A DNA stretch of 37,608 nt from CAYJXK01 sp964374115 (GCA_964374115.1 CAYJXK010000006.1:1-37608); one strand, 5' to 3'; counted from the stretch's first letter, positions 15,341-24,151 are shown. Program-made: numbers and translations. The notes: generated by a model from the letters alone, not told the origin.

Positions 15341-16726
15341 ATGAATATCCTCTACATCGGATCTGGATTCGTGGGTTCGTGCTCTGCGGCAGTGTCGGCT
15401 GATAGCGGACACCAAACGCTCGTGTACGACATTGACAAAGAAAAATTAGAAAAACTTGGCTCTAGGGATCGAGATATTATTGAGTCATGCCTGTTCGAAG
15501 AAGGGCTTGGCGATCTTCTGATTCGGCACAAAGAGCGGATCGAGTTTACCAATAACTATACAAAAGTCGAGACGTTTCTTGATACATGCGACGCGATTTT
15601 TTTGTGTCTCCCAACTCCGGAAATAGGAGAGACTGGTGAGAGCGATCTCGGCTATTATATTGTCGCAGTCGAAACGCTTGGCGTCGCGCTTGCAAAAAGA
15701 AATCAGGGAAGGCAGGAGAAATATGTAGTGATTGTGAACAAAAGCACGGTCCCAATTACCATGGTGGACGAGACTGAATCGCTCATGAATGCGGCAGGAG
15801 TCACAAATTATGGCGTGGTTTCAAATCCAGAATTTCTCGTCGAAGGCAAAGCAATTCAAGGATCTCTCAAACCCGATCGTGTGGTGGTTGGCGCATGGAA
15901 AGAAGAAGATTTCGTTGTCATGCGGCAGGTGTATCAGAGATTCTATGATTCACCCACTGTGCAATATATTGAGGTCAATCCAAAAGAAGCGGCGGCGGGG
16001 AAATTGCTTGCGAATTTTTATTTGTTCAACAGACTCGCAGTGTGTTTTGATGTGATTGGACGAACGTGTGAGGCGTTTTCTCATCTTCATTTCGAAAATA
16101 TACGTAAAATTTTGATTAGCGACGCACGGATTGGCTCATGGGGATTTTACGATAGTGTGTACGCGGGTGGAAGCTGTTTTATCAAAGACGCGCGATCGCT
16201 CGCCCACCAGTTACAGACCGCGGGGCAATACGCGGGACTGGTCAACGAAACATACCTTGCGAATAAAAGGCAATTGGAATTATTTTTAGGCAGAGCCGAG
16301 AAAGAAGCAGGATTTTCGTGGAAAGAAAAAAATGTCGCGCTCGTCGGGCTCGCATTCAAACGAGATACCAATGATACGCGCAATTCTCCGAGCATCAATA
16401 TCGTGCATTTTTTACGTGAAAGAGGGGTAAAAGAAATCCGTGCGTACGATCCTGTCGCAACGTCGATGTTTCAAAAAGATTTTCCACATGCCGAAGATAT
16501 TGTGTACACTCATCATGAATTCGATGCTGTCCAGGGATCAGATGTGGTCATTCTCGCGACCGATTGGCCACAGTTTCGCGGTCTTGCCGACACAATGATT
16601 GCTGGTCTCTCCACTCGTCCACTTATCCTGGATGGACGACGCATGTTGCAGCATCGGTATGATGATTTGGTCAAAGCTGGGTTTGATGTGGTGGCAGTAG
16701 GGAGTCCGTTTTTGAAAGCAAGATAA
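15341..16726 (+). CDS. UDP-glucose/UDP-HexNAc 6-dehydrogenase
   Basis: Oxidises C6 of a UDP-sugar to the uronic acid in two NAD-dependent steps. The 461-residue protein has the Rossmann motif YIGSGFVGS (5-13), NPEFLVEG (162-169), the substrate lysine in AAGKLLANFYL (Lys221) and the nucleophile in AGGSCFIKD (Cys279). The usual Pro after SCF is Ile. The C-terminal UDP-binding domain (GLAFKRDTNDTRNSPS) is complete. Sequence does not settle whether the substrate is UDP-glucose or a UDP-HexNAc. It is followed 9 bases on by an epimerase, a common pairing for UDP-galacturonate-type sugars. Confidence 0.92.
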   Translation: MNILYIGSGFVGSCSAAVSADSGHQTLVYDIDKEKLEKLGSRDRDIIESCLFEEGLGDLLIRHKERIEFTNNYTKVETFLDTCDAIFLCLPTPEIGETGESDLGYYIVAVETLGVALAKRNQGRQEKYVVIVNKSTVPITMVDETESLMNAAGVTNYGVVSNPEFLVEGKAIQGSLKPDRVVVGAWKEEDFVVMRQVYQRFYDSPTVQYIEVNPKEAAAGKLLANFYLFNRLAVCFDVIGRTCEAFSHLHFENIRKILISDARIGSWGFYDSVYAGGSCFIKDARSLAHQLQTAGQYAGLVNETYLANKRQLELFLGRAEKEAGFSWKEKNVALVGLAFKRDTNDTRNSPSINIVHFLRERGVKEIRAYDPVATSMFQKDFPHAEDIVYTHHEFDAVQGSDVVILATDWPQFRGLADTMIAGLSTRPLILDGRRMLQHRYDDLVKAGFDVVAVGSPFLKAR

Positions 16727-16735
16727 GTTTTTTGT

Positions 16736-17647
16736 ATGAATTACCTCGTCACCGGCGGCGCCGGATTTATTGGAACGAATTTGGTAAAACAATTATTGCA
16801 AGACGGACATATGGTCCGTGTTCTTGATAATTACAGTGGAGGAAAATTTGAGAATCGTATTCAGGCAGGAGCCGAATATATCGAGGGGGATATTCGGAGT
16901 AGAGACAGGGTTGTGCAAGCTATGCAGGGCATTGATGGGGTATTTCATACTGCGGCCCTTCCTCGGGTTCTCTACTCAGTGGAGCGCCCACAAGAAACAC
17001 ACGATGTCAATGTTAACGGAACTCTGAACATTCTCTTGTCTGCTCGTGATACTGGTGTGAAACGAGTTGTTTTTTCATCTTCCTCTTCAGCCTATGGTGA
17101 TCAGGATGTGTACCCGCTCAAAGAAGATGGTGTCATAAAAAAACCACTCGCACCGTATGCATTGCATAAATATATTGGCGAACACTATTGCCGTCTCTTT
17201 TCAGAACTTTATGGATTGCAAACAGCAAGTCTTATTTATTTTAATGTCTACGGACCATATTGTGATCCAAATGGAGCCTATGCTTTGGTGATCGGGAGAT
17301 TTTTACAGCAGAAAAAAGAAGGAAAACCGTTGACGATCCGCGGGGATGGGGAAATGTCCCGTGACTATACGCACGTGTTTGATGTCGTACGAGCCAATAT
17401 GCTTGCGATGACCAAGGAAACGGTTGGAAAGGGGGAGACGATAAATATAGGAAACAGCCATCCGTATTCTGTCAATCAATTGGCTACTTTGATTGGCGGC
17501 TCCACGACAACTGTCCCTGAACTCCCGGGTGAAATGCGCTATACTAAGGCAGATATTACCAAAGCATGGGAGCTCCTTGGGTGGGAACCGATCATATCTT
17601 TAGAAGAAGGAATTCAACGATTGAAAGAGGAGTGGGGTGTTGCGTGA
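16736..17647 (+). CDS. NAD-dependent sugar-nucleotide epimerase/dehydratase
   Basis: An extended SDR of 303 residues. It has TGGAGFIG (6-13), the Ser region SSSSSAYG, the catalytic pair in YALHK, and RDYTHVFDV, where UDP-sugar 4-epimerases bind nucleotide. It resembles UDP-glucuronate or UDP-GlcNAc 4-epimerases more than RmlB, since no TDE motif is present. It is co-transcribed with the 6-dehydrogenase. Reversible C4 epimerisation of a UDP-uronate or UDP-HexNAc is the most likely reaction. Confidence 0.88.
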   Translation: MNYLVTGGAGFIGTNLVKQLLQDGHMVRVLDNYSGGKFENRIQAGAEYIEGDIRSRDRVVQAMQGIDGVFHTAALPRVLYSVERPQETHDVNVNGTLNILLSARDTGVKRVVFSSSSSAYGDQDVYPLKEDGVIKKPLAPYALHKYIGEHYCRLFSELYGLQTASLIYFNVYGPYCDPNGAYALVIGRFLQQKKEGKPLTIRGDGEMSRDYTHVFDVVRANMLAMTKETVGKGETINIGNSHPYSVNQLATLIGGSTTTVPELPGEMRYTKADITKAWELLGWEPIISLEEGIQRLKEEWGVA

Positions 17648-17692
17648 AGTCTAAAATCTAAAATCATGGTATTCCGCAATAGACTCACCACA

Positions 17693-19030
17693 TCATTGCC
17701 CTTTCAACCGTATCAATTCATTCAGCGTCCGAAGCAGAATAGACAGATCGAGAAGAAACGATCTGTTTTTGATATAAAAGAAATCATACTGAAGTTTTTC
17801 GAGCGATGTTTCAAACGTGTCTGTATAGTTTTGATGGATCGCTGCCCAGCCGGTGAGTCCAGGGCGGACCACATGGCGCAGGGGATAAAACGCCATGCGC
17901 TCCGTGAGCTCTTTCACAATCTCAGGGCGTTCGGGTCGAGGGCCAATCAGAGTAACTTCTCGTCTCAACAGATTGATCCATTGAGGAATTTCATCGAGAT
18001 GGGCTTTGCGTAAAAATTGTCCAAATGGCGTGATTCGTTTGTCATGTTTGTGCGCGAATTGGACGCCCGATACCTCAGCGCTTCCATCGGAGTGTAGCGC
18101 GTACATGGATCGAAATTTATACAATGTGAAAATACGCCCATCTTTTCCGATTCTTTTTTGTCGAATAAAAAGAGGCCCTGTGGAACTCATCCGAATGCCA
18201 AGAGCAATGAGCGGAAAGAGCAAGAAAAACAGAAATGCGAGCACGATACTCATGAGATAGTCAACGAGTGCGCGGAATTTGTCATAGACCGGATTTTCCG
18301 CATGGCGCAGATGATCGAGAAACCATCCTTCGGAAAACGTCGAAGTAGGAATACGTCCGGTAATTCTCTCGTAGAATGTGGTGAGATCAATAATCTGGAT
18401 AGGCAAGAAAAGAAGGCGATAAAGAACGTTCACCGCGTGTGAATCAGTGCGGAGGTTTGGCGCGATAACCACAAGATCTATTTTTTCAGCTTTGATCATT
18501 CTCTCAAGATCAAGGACGTCCACGACACCGGCCACCCGGTATTGATGGCAAAGATGATGCGAGAGAATGCGAACGAGTTCTTGCGTTTCTTCTTGAGAGC
18601 CGACAAAAAGAACATTTGTCTGCAATGTTTTGGATCCTATCACTTGAGAACATCCAAAACGCCACAAACAACTCAATCCGTAGCCAATGAGGAACGTAAG
18701 CAGAAGAATCGTTTTTGGCGCAATCGTCTGTTCTGGGACTATATAAAAAAAGATGATACTGAGAACAAACGCGATCATGGCCGATTCAGCCAGTCGGCGA
18801 TACGCTCGCGCCGTATTCATGTCTTTCCAGACGTCATAGAGGCCATTGATGAAATTCGCAATAATCCAGAAAAAAAATACAATGCCAAAGAGAACAAGAT
18901 GCTTATGTATGAGATCCCCGCTAGGGAGCGAGAGCGTGCGAATCATGAGCGCCAAAAAAAGACCGATGCTGTAGGAGGAGAGATCGCCGAACGCTACGAT
19001 GGATTGTTTCAGTCGGTAGAGGAAATACAC
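17693..19030 (-). CDS. Polyprenyl-phosphate glycosyl-1-phosphate transferase (WbaP/WcaJ type)
   Basis: Starts glycan assembly by moving a sugar-1-phosphate to undecaprenyl phosphate at the inner membrane. The 445-residue protein has four N-terminal membrane segments, a CoA-binding-like middle domain (TNVLFVGSQEE) and a further membrane segment. The C-terminal catalytic domain contains TLYKFRSM, KAHLDEIPQWINLL and LIGPRPERPE. It starts with GTG at 19030; the alternative ATG is out of frame. The 40-base gap to the divergent gene at 19071 must hold both promoters. It is convergent with the epimerase across a 45-base gap. Confidence 0.93.
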   Translation of the reverse strand: MYFLYRLKQSIVAFGDLSSYSIGLFLALMIRTLSLPSGDLIHKHLVLFGIVFFFWIIANFINGLYDVWKDMNTARAYRRLAESAMIAFVLSIIFFYIVPEQTIAPKTILLLTFLIGYGLSCLWRFGCSQVIGSKTLQTNVLFVGSQEETQELVRILSHHLCHQYRVAGVVDVLDLERMIKAEKIDLVVIAPNLRTDSHAVNVLYRLLFLPIQIIDLTTFYERITGRIPTSTFSEGWFLDHLRHAENPVYDKFRALVDYLMSIVLAFLFFLLFPLIALGIRMSSTGPLFIRQKRIGKDGRIFTLYKFRSMYALHSDGSAEVSGVQFAHKHDKRITPFGQFLRKAHLDEIPQWINLLRREVTLIGPRPERPEIVKELTERMAFYPLRHVVRPGLTGWAAIHQNYTDTFETSLEKLQYDFFYIKNRSFLLDLSILLRTLNELIRLKGQ

Positions 19031-19070
19031 ATTTTTCTTTTTCTATGATAGACTGCATTCTAGCATATCT

Positions 19071-20588
19071 ATGGAGAAAAATCAACCAAGGATTCCCTTT
19101 ATTTTTACTTCCTTACCACTCTTTTTGATGGTTATTTTTTTGGTTTCTCTCTTTACTTTTTTGATCGCTTCAGATGGAAGCGCGGCAAGTGGTTCTCTGC
19201 TTATCGACGGGGGAAAAGCGACCACCAAAGAGCGACAGGTAACTCTCACTCTTGATGGGCCAACAGGGGTCAAAAAGATGAAAATTTCCAATGTGCCGGA
19301 TTTGAAAGGCGCGGAGTGGGAGTCGTATAAAAAGAAGAAACAATGGTATCTCGAATATGGATCAGGCACAAAAACAGTGTATGTAAAATTTTCAGACAAA
19401 AAAGGGGTGGTGACCGTCACCGTTTCAGACACCATTGTTCTTTCTGTCCCTGCTCAAATGAACGTAGATTTTTCTATCAACGCATCAGAAAAAGCGACAC
19501 AGTCTCGGTACGTGCTCTTGTCTGTCACGTCATCCGAAGGTGTGGAATCAGTGGCGATCAGTAATACATCCGATTTTTCTATTGCCGTGTTTGAAAAACC
19601 AGAAAAAGAAATACCATGGATTCTCTCTTCTGAATCTGGCAAAAAGACCGTGTCTCTCATGTTCAAAGATGGAAATAATAAAACAAAAACGATTGTGAAG
19701 ACAATTGAATATATAGAAAAAGTCCCGCATATTGAAGAGGGAAGCGTGATCGGGGCGCTTGGTGTGGGTTTGTATTTCGTGGGGTTCGATGGACGGCTTC
19801 ACCCTTTTCTCAATCATCGCGTCTATCATTCGTGGCACCAAGGATTTGAAAATATTCAGTTCGTCAGTGGAGCAAAAATCAATGAATATCAGATTGGGGA
19901 TCCCGTGTGTTTTCGCCCCGGCACATGGTTGGTGAAATTGTCTTCATCTTCCAAAATTTACGCGGTAGAGCCAGGTTGTCAACTCAGGCCGCTCCTCTCA
20001 GGTGTTGAGGCGGCGCTTCTCTATGGAAATGATTGGGAAAAACGGGTGGTCGAGATTGATTCGATCGAAGCAGGATCGTATACGTTGCATTATCCTTCTT
20101 TTTCAGATGGGTTTCCATCCAAAAGTGACAAAGATAAAGACGGATTGGACGAAGATGTCGAAAATCTATATGATTCGAGTGATACGGATTCAGATTCAGA
20201 CAATGATGAGGTCAGTGATTTCGAGGAAATTGCGTATTGGCTCTCTGATCCAGCAAGTTCCGATACCGACGGCGATGGAATAGAAGATGGGAAAGAAATT
20301 ATGAGTGGAACGTCGCCGGTCGGGATTGGACCGCTCACCGCGTTGCCTGTAGGCACCTACACGTATCCGGGAGGGTCGCTCGTCTACGATACAAAGAAAA
20401 ATAGTTGGTATTATTATCACTCCAATGGATTTGTGTATGCGACATCTCCATCTGTCGGCGGTGAACCATTTGCATCCACACCCCTCTATTCATCAGCTCC
20501 TTTGAACACAAAAGGCGCAATTTCTGCGTCAGAACAAGAAGTGAAGTATCCCTCCGTCTTGATTAAAAATCATGTGGTAGCGATGTAG
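19071..20588 (+). CDS. Secreted surface protein with Ca-binding TSP3-like repeats
   Basis: A 505-residue exported protein. A membrane or signal segment covers about residues 12-33, and the mature part starts after AASG. Residues about 40-225 form two Ig-like beta modules. Residues about 231-313 form a module (GLYFVGFDGRLHPF, FRPGTWLVKL, YAVEPG) that I know from surface proteins of Patescibacteria. Residues about 350-413 are acidic thrombospondin type 3-like repeats (DKDKDGLDEDVE, DTDGDGIEDGKE) that bind calcium. A short Ser/Gly-rich tail follows. The subtilase gene directly downstream may process or accompany it. Confidence 0.8.
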   Translation: MEKNQPRIPFIFTSLPLFLMVIFLVSLFTFLIASDGSAASGSLLIDGGKATTKERQVTLTLDGPTGVKKMKISNVPDLKGAEWESYKKKKQWYLEYGSGTKTVYVKFSDKKGVVTVTVSDTIVLSVPAQMNVDFSINASEKATQSRYVLLSVTSSEGVESVAISNTSDFSIAVFEKPEKEIPWILSSESGKKTVSLMFKDGNNKTKTIVKTIEYIEKVPHIEEGSVIGALGVGLYFVGFDGRLHPFLNHRVYHSWHQGFENIQFVSGAKINEYQIGDPVCFRPGTWLVKLSSSSKIYAVEPGCQLRPLLSGVEAALLYGNDWEKRVVEIDSIEAGSYTLHYPSFSDGFPSKSDKDKDGLDEDVENLYDSSDTDSDSDNDEVSDFEEIAYWLSDPASSDTDGDGIEDGKEIMSGTSPVGIGPLTALPVGTYTYPGGSLVYDTKKNSWYYYHSNGFVYATSPSVGGEPFASTPLYSSAPLNTKGAISASEQEVKYPSVLIKNHVVAM

Positions 20589-20645
20589 AGCCCATCTCAA
20601 AAATAATTTCATGATTCTTTCTTCATAATTCGCCAAACTTTCTCT

Positions 20646-22631
20646 ATGCGCGCATTCCTTAGCTTCCTTTCTCTCCTCATCCTCTTTTCTCCACTCGCTA
20701 CGTTTGCCAAATTTCCAAATGACCCCTTGGTATCCCAGTGGGGTTTTGAGGATATTGGCGCGTATACTGCATGGGATAGCGCGATCGGTGGGAGTGAGGT
20801 GGTGGTCGCTGTGATAGACAACGGATTTGACACGACACATCCGGATTTACAGGCAAATATATGGGAAAATGTGGATGAAGTGGCAGGGGATGGAGTGGAC
20901 AACGATAAAAATGGATATGTGGATGATAAGTTTGGATGGAATTTTTTGGATCAAAATAATGATCCTCGGCCGTCGGTGTCAACACTGACAGAAGCAGAAA
21001 AGAAAGAGGGTGTATTCAATCATGGCACGATTGTCGCAGGACTCATTGGCGCTGTCGGAAACAACGCACTCTATGGCGCTGGTATTAATTGGAACGTGAA
21101 ACTCATGAATCTCAAGGTGGTAGGCAACGAGGGAAGCGGCGATATCACCCCGCTCTCCAACGCGATTCGATATGCGGTTGATAATGGCGCGGATGTGATC
21201 AACATCAGCATGGTAGGGGATCCGACGGGAGAGGTCTATGACGCGGTGAAATACGCCTTTCAAAAAAAAGTCGCGGTGATCGCGGCAGTCGGCAATGGGT
21301 CTGTTTTTTTGAATGCATCTCCAAGATATCCTGTGTGCGCAGACTCCAAGGAATCTGAGGATTGGATTTTGGGCGTGAGCGCGATTACCAAAGAACATAT
21401 ATTAGCCAAGTTTTCAAGCAATGGGTCTGATTGTGTTGATATAACAGCACCCGGAGTTGACATAGCGAGCACCATTGTGTACGAGCCATCGCTTGGCCTT
21501 TCAAAAGGATTTAAACAAGGATGGAATGGCACTTCATTTGCGACTCCTCTTGTGAGCGGCGCCGCGGCACTCATCAAAAGCATTCAACCATTATGGGGAG
21601 CAAAGGAAATATACCAGGCGCTTTTGCAGACAGCGCACAAAACACCGACAGAAAACGAAGAGACGTATGCCAATTATTTTGGATCAGGGCTGCTTCAGAT
21701 TGATACAGCAGTACAATACGCGATAGGCCAACTCCCCGCTGCCGCTCCAGAGCCGCTCTCGTCTTCTGTTTCTGTGTTTTTTTCTCTCTCTGGCAAAGTA
21801 AGCGCAAAAGAGAAAGGAAAAAATTTGCAAAAAGAGACACTCAAACAACTGAAACGTATCGCGCGAACGAGCACAGCGACGTCAGATGGAATAACATACC
21901 GTGTAACATTTCAAAAGCTCTCTTCCAAAAAAGGGCGTATCACTCTTTCTACCAAAGAATGGGAGAAACAATCGAGTTTTGATGTTCCTCTTGGAGGGGT
22001 TGTGGATCTGACGAGCGCGGATCTTACGGGAGATGGGATCGACGAGATTATTCTGGCGCCACAACAAAAAGATACGCGATTATTTCTTGTCTATACGTTG
22101 GATGGGACGCTTCTCGCAGAGGAGAAACGAGAAACAGCTCACAGCGGGGTAGCGCTTTCACGGGTGAAAAGCGCGGATGGAAAACGATATGAGCTCTTGG
22201 TTGTGTTTGAAGAGACAAAAGATATTATGTTGGAGCGTTGGAGCGTTGGAATGGCAGGAGCAACATCGTTGATTGAAGATATGTCACTTGCATCGTCCAG
22301 TGGCACATTCCACAAACTCATAGTCATGAATGCGGACAAGGATGCGCTCAATGAATATATTCTCGCGCTTTCGTATAAAGGAAAATCCTTCTGGCGTCTC
22401 TATGATGATGACGGATCTCTTCTCAAAGAGAAAATTCCCTACAGTGGTTATGATGGAGCGCTCGATCTTTTTTCTGTCGATTATGACAATGACGGTGATG
22501 CAGAGATTGCCGTGCTTCCTGTGACAGGAGGGAAAATGGTCCGAGTTTTCACCCCCACAGGCAAACAGATAGCCCAATGGTGGCCGTTTGGAGCAGGGAA
22601 GCAGGGGAAGATCGGGTTTCTTCACTTATGA
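20646..22631 (+). CDS. Secreted subtilisin-like serine protease (S8) with FG-GAP-like tail
   Basis: A 661-residue exported protease. The Sec signal peptide is about residues 1-21 (ending TFA). The catalytic triad is Asp58 (VAVIDNGFD), His126 (FNHGTIVAG) and Ser297 (NGTSFATPLVSG), with oxyanion Asn217. No separate propeptide is seen between signal and catalytic domain. A linker follows from about residue 365. The C-terminal part has repeats such as DLTGDGIDEI and DYDNDGDAEIAVLP, typical of FG-GAP/VCBS beta-propellers that bind surfaces or calcium. The stop at 22631 is followed by a repeat-rich spacer before rplU. Confidence 0.92.
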   Translation: MRAFLSFLSLLILFSPLATFAKFPNDPLVSQWGFEDIGAYTAWDSAIGGSEVVVAVIDNGFDTTHPDLQANIWENVDEVAGDGVDNDKNGYVDDKFGWNFLDQNNDPRPSVSTLTEAEKKEGVFNHGTIVAGLIGAVGNNALYGAGINWNVKLMNLKVVGNEGSGDITPLSNAIRYAVDNGADVINISMVGDPTGEVYDAVKYAFQKKVAVIAAVGNGSVFLNASPRYPVCADSKESEDWILGVSAITKEHILAKFSSNGSDCVDITAPGVDIASTIVYEPSLGLSKGFKQGWNGTSFATPLVSGAAALIKSIQPLWGAKEIYQALLQTAHKTPTENEETYANYFGSGLLQIDTAVQYAIGQLPAAAPEPLSSSVSVFFSLSGKVSAKEKGKNLQKETLKQLKRIARTSTATSDGITYRVTFQKLSSKKGRITLSTKEWEKQSSFDVPLGGVVDLTSADLTGDGIDEIILAPQQKDTRLFLVYTLDGTLLAEEKRETAHSGVALSRVKSADGKRYELLVVFEETKDIMLERWSVGMAGATSLIEDMSLASSSGTFHKLIVMNADKDALNEYILALSYKGKSFWRLYDDDGSLLKEKIPYSGYDGALDLFSVDYDNDGDAEIAVLPVTGGKMVRVFTPTGKQIAQWWPFGAGKQGKIGFLHL

Positions 22632-22681
22632 GCTAGGTTTTTTCCTCTCGCGCGTTAGACACGGAAACTCACTACAAGTTA

Positions 22682-22695
22682 TCCTTTATAAAGGA
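22682..22695. repeat. 14-bp perfect palindrome
   Basis: TCCTTTATAAAGGA reads the same on both strands. It lies 51 bases after the protease stop. Without a loop it is better suited as a protein-binding site than as a terminator. The bound protein is unknown. Confidence 0.4.
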
Positions 22696-22740
22696 CTTTC
22701 GGGTTTGCCTTCGGCGTTCACATATCTGGTTTTTTCCTTT

Positions 22741-22772
22741 GTCATCGGGGGGTCGGCCTGTCATCGGGGGTC
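22741..22772 (+). repeat. Tandem repeat touching the rplU -35 box
   Basis: GTCATCGGGGGGTC (22741-22754) is repeated as GTCATCGGGGGTC (22760-22772), 19 bases apart. The second copy ends directly at the -35 hexamer. The roughly two-turn spacing puts the copies on the same DNA face, as in an activator or operator pair. Confidence 0.45.
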
Positions 22773-22801
22773 TTGACTAACAATGCTTCCTACTGTATAC
22801 T
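22773..22801 (+). promoter_or_regulatory. Promoter for rplU, TTGACT-17-TATACT
   Basis: The -35 TTGACT (22773-22778), a 17-base spacer and the -10 TATACT (22796-22801) make the best rounded promoter in the window. The leader to ATG 22854 is about 45 bases and AT-rich. This makes rplU the exception to the near-leaderless starts elsewhere in the window. Confidence 0.75.
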
Positions 22802-22853
22802 GCCGTCACTTTTGATCTTAAATAGGCTCTTAAATCTATTAACTTTTTACCAT

Positions 22854-23159
22854 ATGTTCGCAGTTATTGCAACGGGTGGAAAACAGTACTTGGTAAAATC
22901 AGGATGTGTCATTTCAATAGAAAAGCTCAATGCCAATGTAGGGGACGAAGTCACATTTGATGCCGTTCTGCTTGTCGCAGATGAAGACGGAAAAGAAGTC
23001 ACGATGGGCTCACCCACCATTGCGGGTAAGACCGTAAAAGGAATTGTGAAAGCCCAAACACGAAAAAAGAAAGTTCGCGTTGTAAAGTACAAGCCAAAGG
23101 TTCGCTACAAACGCGTGCATGGACACCGGCAACATGTGACGAAAGTGGAGATATTATGA
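22854..23159 (+). CDS. rplU: 50S ribosomal protein L21
   Basis: Component of the large ribosomal subunit, binding 23S rRNA. The 101-residue product has the standard start MFAVIATGGKQYLVKSG, a middle GSPTIAGKTVKG, and the basic tail KYKPKVRYKRVHGHRQ. Rather than rpmA, its usual partner, the recR gene follows, converging on it with a 6-base overlap of coding ends. An open frame upstream from 22773 is just leader sequence. Confidence 0.97.
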   Translation: MFAVIATGGKQYLVKSGCVISIEKLNANVGDEVTFDAVLLVADEDGKEVTMGSPTIAGKTVKGIVKAQTRKKKVRVVKYKPKVRYKRVHGHRQHVTKVEIL

Positions 23160-23756
23160 ACTTTGGCGATGCCGAATCGCACTCTGGAGCGTTACCTCAT
23201 CGGCATATTGTAAATCGCTCCCCATCGGGAGTCCTCGCGCCAAACGACTCACCCGGACTCCCGGGTGAGTTTCTTTTACACGCCGCTCGAGATACAGCAT
23301 CGTGGTTTCTCCAGCAACATCGGGGTTGAACGCGAGAAGAACCTCTTGGATGATTTTTTCTTTTGTGAGTCTCGCGAGGAGCTCTTCAATTTTGAGCTCT
23401 CGTGTTGCTTCTTCCTGATCAGGCCGCAGTGTGCCACGCAAAACGTGATATTTGCCACGATAGGCGCCTGTTTTTTCCAGTGCAGGAATGTCCTGGGATT
23501 CCTGCACGATACACAGAAGCGTTGCATCGCGTGCGTTATCAGCACATCGCGCGCACAAAGAGCGATCAGAAAAATCAAAGCATCGTTCACAGCTTTTGAC
23601 TGTTTCAATCACATGTTGGAGCGCTCTCATGAGTTCTGTTACTTCTTTTTTTCCAGATTTCAACAGGTGAAATACATATCGCTCTGCTGTGCGCGGACCG
23701 ACAGAGGGAAGATGAGAAAGCATCTGGATGAGTTTTTGAATAGGAAACGGATACAT
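23154..23756 (-). CDS. recR: Recombination mediator RecR
   Basis: Works with RecO (and RecF) to load RecA on gapped DNA. The 200-residue protein has the N-terminal helix-hairpin-helix LSHLPSVGPRTAERYVFHL, the C4 zinc site CERC/CARC (Cys56, 59, 68, 71), and a TOPRIM domain (LLCIVQESQDIPALEKT). It ends with the Walker-B-like ARGLPMGSDLQYAD. Its ATG lies 2 bases after the ybaB stop, giving a ybaB-recR operon. The rplU terminator hairpin is embedded in its coding sequence on the other strand. Confidence 0.97.
   Translation of the reverse strand: MYPFPIQKLIQMLSHLPSVGPRTAERYVFHLLKSGKKEVTELMRALQHVIETVKSCERCFDFSDRSLCARCADNARDATLLCIVQESQDIPALEKTGAYRGKYHVLRGTLRPDQEEATRELKIEELLARLTKEKIIQEVLLAFNPDVAGETTMLYLERRVKETHPGVRVSRLARGLPMGSDLQYADEVTLQSAIRHRQSS
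23247..23277 (+). terminator. Rho-independent terminator for rplU, inside recR
   Basis: ACTCACCCGG (23247-23256), loop ACTC and CCGGGTGAGT (23261-23270) form a perfect 10-bp stem, followed by TTCTTTT on the plus strand. It lies 88 bases past the rplU stop, within the recR frame, so the two transcripts overlap. Confidence 0.7.
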
Positions 23757-23758
23757 AC

Positions 23759-24058
23759 CTACATCCCAGGGATCTTGGGCAATCCGCCCATTTCCTTGAT
23801 TTTTTCCTGCATCACGCGTTGGATTTTTTTGATCCCATCATTGAATGCCTCTTTCAGGCCATTCTGCAATTTTTCCTTTTTGTCCGGGCTGAGGAGCGAA
23901 TCATCTATCGCAAGGCCTGTGACTGATAAATTTCCATTCATCGTGAGAAGGATTGTATTTCCGAGGCCAGATATTGTCACGGATTCTTCTCCGAGTTTGC
24001 TTTGGAGTGTTTTTGCCTGATTGCGCATTTCTTTGAATTGTTTGAGTTTGGTCAGCAT
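23759..24058 (-). CDS. ybaB: YbaB/EbfC nucleoid-associated protein
   Basis: A 99-residue DNA-binding protein of the YbaB family, normally a tweezer-like homodimer. The N-terminus is KLKQFKEMRNQAKTLQSKLGEE, and the middle LTMNGNLSVTGLAIDDSLL is the family core. The tail KIQRVMQEKIKEMGGLPKIPGM carries the typical Gly-Leu-Pro ending. The pair ybaB-recR is conserved in bacteria, usually after dnaX; dnaX is absent here and dnaB lies upstream instead. Confidence 0.95.
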   Translation of the reverse strand: MLTKLKQFKEMRNQAKTLQSKLGEESVTISGLGNTILLTMNGNLSVTGLAIDDSLLSPDKKEKLQNGLKEAFNDGIKKIQRVMQEKIKEMGGLPKIPGM

Positions 24059-24102
24059 ATTGTTCGTTTGAATGAAAGTTGGATTAAAGCCATTGGCGAT
24101 TG

Positions 24103-24141
24103 GTTAAGAGTCAGTAGGACGTACGCGTTCGTTATCGTCGT
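24103..24141 (-). repeat. 39-bp exact inverted copy of 30617-30655, with a lone MITE end
   Basis: The first 12 bases are the MITE end GTTAAGAGTCAG, followed by TA. The remaining 25 bases repeat the flank, not the inside, of MITE copy B. That flank forms a hairpin of its own (AGGACG..CGTCCT) and is bounded by TA on both sides here. It sits in the 93-base gap between dnaB and ybaB. It is probably a relic of an insertion or a different small repeat that served as target. Confidence 0.75.
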
Positions 24142-24151
24142 CCTAGAACAA

